From: Theropithecus gelada
Taxonomy: Eukaryota; Chordata; Mammalia; Primates; Cercopithecidae
Direction of reading: 5' to 3'
Assembly (NCBI RefSeq): GCF_003255815.1
Contig: NC_037680.1
Location: 8,149,187 to 8,213,186, forward strand
Length of the DNA: 64,000 bases
This document shows, piece by piece, positions 59,070 to 64,000 of this stretch (its first letter is position 1; each line of letters opens with the position of its first letter). A model generated the notes under the pieces. That model searched no databases. It saw only the letters and a program-made list of their open reading frames with translations, and was not told the DNA's origin. The position numbers were made by a program, and so were the translations under genes.

Positions 59070-61008
59070 TCACAAAAACATGAAAAACCCATGAAGAATT
59101 GTCACCTAATGCTTCATCTTAATGTTTTCATCTTCATCCTTGGTTACCTCTGAAGCAGGTATTGGAGAATAAGTCTTCCAGGGAACATGGGACACGGAGT
59201 TGGAGAGGTTTTTGTTATTATTAATTTTGCTGACCAGATAGTTCACAATTCTCACCATGTAGATTTGTGGCCAGTTGTACTTCCTGACCCCTTGTGGTTG
59301 AGTGAGGTGTACAACTAGTTATGGCCATGAGTTGTGAGAAAAACAGGTCTTCCCTGGGCTAGAGCATTTAATGGCTGGTGCAAAACACAACCCCCATCCG
59401 ACTTCTTTTCCTCACCTAGATTAGTGTCCTGCAGCATTCAAAATGGTAGCTGGTTTGTCTGCTTAGGTTGGTAAGAGACTGCTATGAGTCAAATACACAC
59501 ACCAACACCCAACAGTCATATACGATGTGCGAGAATGAAATCTTCACTTTAAACAACCAAGATTACAATGATCACTTTTTATAGAAACTGTTACAGAGCG
59601 TGTTGTGAAAACTAGTACCTAGAATTAGGGTTGCATCATAATTTTTAAACAGAAACCTAAAACATATCACTGAAAGCAAGAAGAAAGAAAACTGTTATGG
59701 AGAGCTGAAAACATGACAATCCACGTTTTATAGAGGCAAAATATTTGACAATATTTTTGCTTGTGGTGAGTTAAAAAGCAGGTAATATACTTAGTACATA
59801 TTATGACTTTAGGGTTAGAGGTTACAAAAAGAATGGCAATAGCATATTCACTTCTATTTGATTGTGTTTGTTATGGTTCCTCTAAGAAAAAAACAAATCT
59901 CGCATTTGCAACTAGGAATTCGAGAGAATAGAAAGAGTTCTTGGGAATTTAGGAGCTTAGAGAGCTGGACATAGCAACTTCTCAATCCTAAAGAGTTAAA
60001 TATAGAATTGAGAAGTGTTCTCAGCAAGAGACGCCAATTAGAGCTCAGTATAATGGCAAACATAACATTTAAGTTATATTCAGACACCCATGGCTAAAAT
60101 CTCCAAATGGTTTGAAATTTGGAGGAAATCTTAACAGCAGAAAAAAAATTCCCAAGGTTAAGGATATTGCTTTCCTATTACACTGATAAGCTTAGAATAT
60201 CCACACTAAATTAAGAGGAAAGGCATATGTAGAAAAGATCGATGCATATGATAAGGACACATTAAACTATTCAAGATCAAAGGGATAAGAAGGTAAGTTT
60301 TTGAAGCCAGATTTTGAAGAATCTGTCTGCCAAAGACACAATGTACCAGAACTAAAAATGTTTTTGACTGTATGTTCAAACATTCTTAGGATCTAAGCCT
60401 TTTACAAACAGGAAACATTTCCCCAACTCCCTGTTCCATGTTCCCTGGGGGACTTACTCTCCAATGCCTAGGTCAGGTGTGGCCAAGGATTAGCATAGAA
60501 ACAGAAGTGTGAGAAGACAACTCTCCAAAGGCTTCTCGTGTTTCTTTCTGTCTTGCTAGTGGAGGCACTAACTGACATTGTTTTGGACTATCTTAGCAAA
60601 GATATTTGTATAGCAAACAGCTTTGGAACATCAAGATAATGTCTCTTCAGGCAAAAGTCAGGAACGTTTTCTGTCCAGTACAATAAATATAATATCTTCC
60701 TCGGGATTAGACATTCTTACTGCCCATTATCAAAGACTTGAGTTTTCTAAATTCATGGTTCTGCTTCTGTAATACAACATGCTGTGTGCGCAGGAATCAG
60801 CTGTCTCTTTTTGTATCACTCTGTGGGAATGAGGACTCCAGGAACAGGAACAGGAAAATGCTGATATTCTGCCTAGTGCTATTGCTGTGAATAATAAGTT
60901 CTTTGTGTCTATCTCAGAATTCTCATGTTTTCTGCCAGCATCTATGAAACTGTGGCAGACTAACTTGTTAGTTTGCAAGTATGGTGCAATCTCAGACCCT
61001 TCACAGAA

Positions 61009-61057
<49 letters not shown>

Positions 61058-61499
61058 GAAACAGGAAATTTCTTGAAGAGAAAGGAAATTCAGTCTTAAA
61101 AAATCTTTGCTAATCACTAATCTCCGGGTAGGGAGGGAGGTCTTTGAAATATCTGCCCAACAAAATTTTGGAATTGAGACAGACATGAATTTTTTGTGTT
61201 CTCTATTACTCTTTTCTAAATAGCAGTGCTTAGTACTATTACACTTTCCCTAAACCACAATTGTATATTGCAACTGTGGAGAATATACAACTTGTATTTT
61301 TAGTTTAACAGGATTCATACCTGTAATTGAAGTTATAACCTATCATATCTCCCCCAGATGCAATGGTGTTTAAGTGTGTTGATATAGCCAAATAGAATAC
61401 TTAAAGTGAGTATATTTTGTTAGTGAGAAGGGAATTATATCAAGTATTTGGTGACCAGAAAGAAGACCATGATAGACTTACCAAGTGTCTACATTTATC
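59070..61499. other. unique sequence with one long (CA)n
   Basis: About 2.4 kb without recognised transposons apart from the microsatellite at 61010-61053. No gene seen. Confidence 0.5.
61010..61053. repeat. (CA)n microsatellite
   Basis: About 21 uninterrupted CA units; likely length-polymorphic. Confidence 0.95.
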
Positions 61500-62170
61500 C
61501 CAGTGACCTCGTAGGTCCTATTTTGGTACATTGTTCTATTTGTATTCCTTTATAATTCCACTTTGTTGTAATTATTATAGCTTTATTGAAAGTCTTGAAA
61601 TATAATAATTTCTTCCAATTTTTTCTTCAAATACATCTTGATAGCAAGGTCCTTTTTACTTGTATGTAAGTGTTAAAATTCAGATTATCAATTTAAACAC
61701 ATGCACACACACATACAGGCACATGAACACATCGATTGTCAGGATTTTTATTGGGATGATTTTCCATCTATAGACCAATTTTGGAGAACTGCCATGGTTA
61801 CACTATTGGAATTTGTAGCCTAGAAATATTGTATAATCCTCCATTTATTTAGGCCTTATTTACTGATTCTCAATTATTTTGTATGTTTCCATAAAAACAT
61901 TCTTCATAAAATATATTTTTAAAAATCTTGCTTAAATTTATCTAGATATTCTTTGTTTTGATACTATAAGAAATCAGATCATTCCATTTCTGTTTGTTTA
62001 TTTTATGTAGAAACATATTAGTATCTTTATTGATTTTAGTTTCTTCACAAACTTCTTTACTTAAAATACCATTTAACCATAGTAGCTTTTAGATATTTTT
62101 TCATACCGTCATATATTAATGACTTGTTATTGTTTTCTAATTTATTTACTTTCATTTGTTTTTCATGTTT
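61500..62170 (-). mobile_element. old L1M ORF2 region, antisense
   Basis: 'gatttttattgggatgattt', 'atctatagaccaattttgga', 'cctccatttatttaggcctt' and 'aatttatctagatattcttt' track the antisense ORF2 region of L1M. A short (CA) tract lies near 61702. Confidence 0.65.
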
Positions 62171-62302
62171 TATTCTACCTGGGCATGACTTAAAACTATT
62201 AAGTGGAAAATGTTTTCAGTTGTAATAGTAAGACACATTATATTGCCTATTTTCTCAAAGGGAGTACTGTTAATATGTCACCATTAAGTAAGATAATTGT
62301 CA

Positions 62303-62611
62303 TTTTTTTTTTTTTTTTTTTTTTTTTTTTGAGAGGGAGCCTTGCTCTGTCGCCCAGGCTGGAGTGCACTGGCACAATCTCAGCTCACTGCAAGCTCTGC
62401 CTCCCAGGTTCACGCCATTCTCCTGCCTCAGCCTCCCAAGTAGCTGGGACTACCGGTGCCCGCCACCATGCCTGGCTAATTTTTTGTATTTTTAGTAAAG
62501 ACAGGGTTTCACTGTGTTAGCCAGGATGGTCTCAAACTCCTGACCTCGTGATCCGCCCACCTCAGCCTCCCAAAGTGCTGGGATTACAGGCGTGAGCCAC
62601 TGCGCCCGGCC
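62303..62611 (-). mobile_element. AluY/AluS, antisense, full length
   Basis: 28-T tract at 62303-62330, both arms, ending 'cactgcgcccggcc' at 62611. Confidence 0.92.
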
Positions 62612-62612
62612 A

Positions 62613-62776
62613 TACAGGTACACGCCACCACACCTGGCTAATTTCTTTTGTATTTTTAGTAGAGATGGGGTTTCACCATGTTGGCCAGGCTGGTCTCAAA
62701 CTCCTGACCTCAGGTGATCCACCTACCTCAGCCTCCCAAATTGCTGGGATTACAGGCGTGAGTCACCACGCCCGGT
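62613..62776 (-). mobile_element. second antisense Alu, left part only
   Basis: 'tacaggtacacgccaccaca' to 'caccacgcccggt'. It lacks its right arm and T tract, and directly follows the full Alu. Confidence 0.88.
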
Positions 62777-63447
62777 CTCATCTATTATATTGCAAGTTAT
62801 TACCACCCAATTACAGAAGTAGATGCCTTTGACTTTATATTAACAAAGTATAATGTAGTTAACTAATTAGTTAAAATTGATTAAAGTAGCATAGAAATAT
62901 TTTCAGGGTATAGCTATATTTTGAAAACCACCTTTAGCACAGCTCCCTGACAAACTCTCTCTGATAGAAAGTTCTATACTATGCTGTTTATACTATGGCT
63001 ATTGAGCCGTAAAATGTGCCTAGTGCAACTAAGGAACCAAGTTATTATTTTATTTAAGTTTAATTAATGTAATTCAAATAGCCATATGTAGCTATGGGTT
63101 TCGATCTAATGGATATCACAGACTTAGATTAATTATCTCAACCAAACAGTGGCTATATGTAGCACAAACTTACAACTAATAGTATTAAGATTTAAGAGAA
63201 AAAAAGAGTTAAAAAAGTCAAGAAACCTTTTTAAAATCTCTTCACTTTTCTCAAACAAATTTCCAAAATTTTAATCATTGCAAAAGCAGAAGGGAGAAAT
63301 CTATCATTATCCTCAAAACAGTGAGACATTGTTCATCTCCATGGTACACCCAGAATTTTTCTCCTCTTAAGTGATATTTTTGTGGCCATGCCTATACGTA
63401 ACATAAAACATTTCTGCTTTGTCACATACTTCATTAGAAAAATTCTT
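62777..63447. other. unique AT-rich sequence
   Basis: No gene or recognised repeat. Confidence 0.5.
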
Positions 63448-63782
63448 GGCCGGGCACGGTGGCTCAAGCCTGTAATCCCAGCACTTTGGGAGGCTGAGGC
63501 AGGCAGATCATGAGGTCAAGAGATCGAGATCATCCTGGCCAACATGGTGAAACCCCATGTCTACTAAAAATACAAAAATTAGCTGGGTATGGTGGCGCGT
63601 ACCTGTAGTCCCTGCTACTTAGGAGGCTGAGGCAGGAGAATTGCTTGAACCCGGGAGGCGGAGGTTGCAGTGAGTTGAGATCACGCCACTGCACTTCAGC
63701 CTGGTGATACAGCAAGACTCCGTCTCAAAAAAGAAAAGAAAGAAAAGAAAAGAAAAGAAAAGAAAAGAAAAGAGAAAATTCC
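63437..63782 (+). mobile_element. AluS/Y with (AAAAG)n tail
   Basis: Full Alu 63448-63727 followed by an (AAAAG)n tail (to about 63771). Flanks 'gaaaaattctt' (63437-63447) and 'gaaaattcct' (about 63773) suggest a target duplication. Confidence 0.9.
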
Positions 63783-64000
63783 TCCCGCATTTTGGTTGAC
63801 TACTAAGGAATCTGATAAGCTCATCTGCTCAAGAGTAGTAATAGTGTCTGTAGTTTAAGAGAATGCTCCTCCAAACCTATTTACATAGCTTGGAACTTCC
63901 AGAAATCTTATCTTGTAAAAACAATGAATTTCAAATAGCCTTCTGCCAAGGAATATGTCTTTATGAAGGGTCAGTCTTTCACAATGCTATAATAAACCAT
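63783..64000. other. unique sequence to window end
   Basis: Nothing recognised. Confidence 0.45.

Noticed and set aside
61010..61053. (CA)n as a Z-DNA regulatory element
   Set aside because: Length alone does not support function; it is a normal primate microsatellite.
62203..62520. 105-codon ORF
   Set aside because: Antisense Alu reading frame (G-S-L-A-L-S-P-R-L-E-C wording) found in thousands of Alus.

Overview
This is mammalian, specifically catarrhine primate, nuclear DNA from a gene-poor region. I find no host protein-coding exon, CpG-island promoter, tRNA, rRNA or snRNA gene. Every ORF longer than about 100 codons lies in a transposable element or is antisense to one. The youngest AluY copies (8280 and 27383) carry 'ccgggcgaggtggc', and the 8280 copy also has 'gagatccggccactg' in its right arm. 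I associate these with the AluYRa-type lineages of Old World monkeys rather than human AluY, so a cercopithecid (macaque, baboon or guenon) is my best guess. That is recalled knowledge, not a database result.

Layout. 1-977: an Hsmar1-type mariner with a decayed transposase gene. 1009-1319: an Alu. 1311-5005: antisense ERVL gag-pol remains. 5020-7350: a 5'-truncated older L1. 8264-8602: AluY. 9488-10724: an L1 with a twin-priming inversion. 12515-12860: a MIR inside an L2. 13047-14340: two MaLR LTRs. 14345-19030: the longest repeat-poor stretch, with a candidate conserved non-coding block near 15280-15560. 19035: a fossil Alu monomer. 19799-26031: a nearly full-length but dead L1PA element. 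27370-28032: two adjacent AluYs. 28-38 kb: mostly unique DNA with ERV LTR-like pieces and an AT-rich inverted repeat at 36.1-36.5 kb. 38-46.1 kb: a nest of an old L1M, a younger L1PB/L1PA16-age L1, three MaLR LTRs and Alu pieces. 46.1-46.5 kb: an AT-rich palindrome next to an 80-bp copy of L1 sequence from 3.1 kb upstream. 48.7-49.5 kb: an ERV1-like LTR. 49.5-50.86 kb: another LTR split by a three-part rearranged L1. 54.37-54.85 kb: a solo ERVK-class LTR with a perfect 6-bp target duplication. 55.9-64 kb: antisense L1M fragments, Alus, a MIR, a MER20 and a long (CA)n.

Nothing works together as an operon or pathway. What the window records is insertion history: nested insertions, target-site duplications, and several rearrangements by template switching or local copying. 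I found no undescribed gene system. The most unusual items are the rearranged L1 at 49.8-50.4 kb, the inverted L1 with filler at 9.5-10.7 kb, the in-frame 132-bp duplication in L1 ORF2, and the two AT-rich inverted repeats, one beside an 80-bp copied insert.
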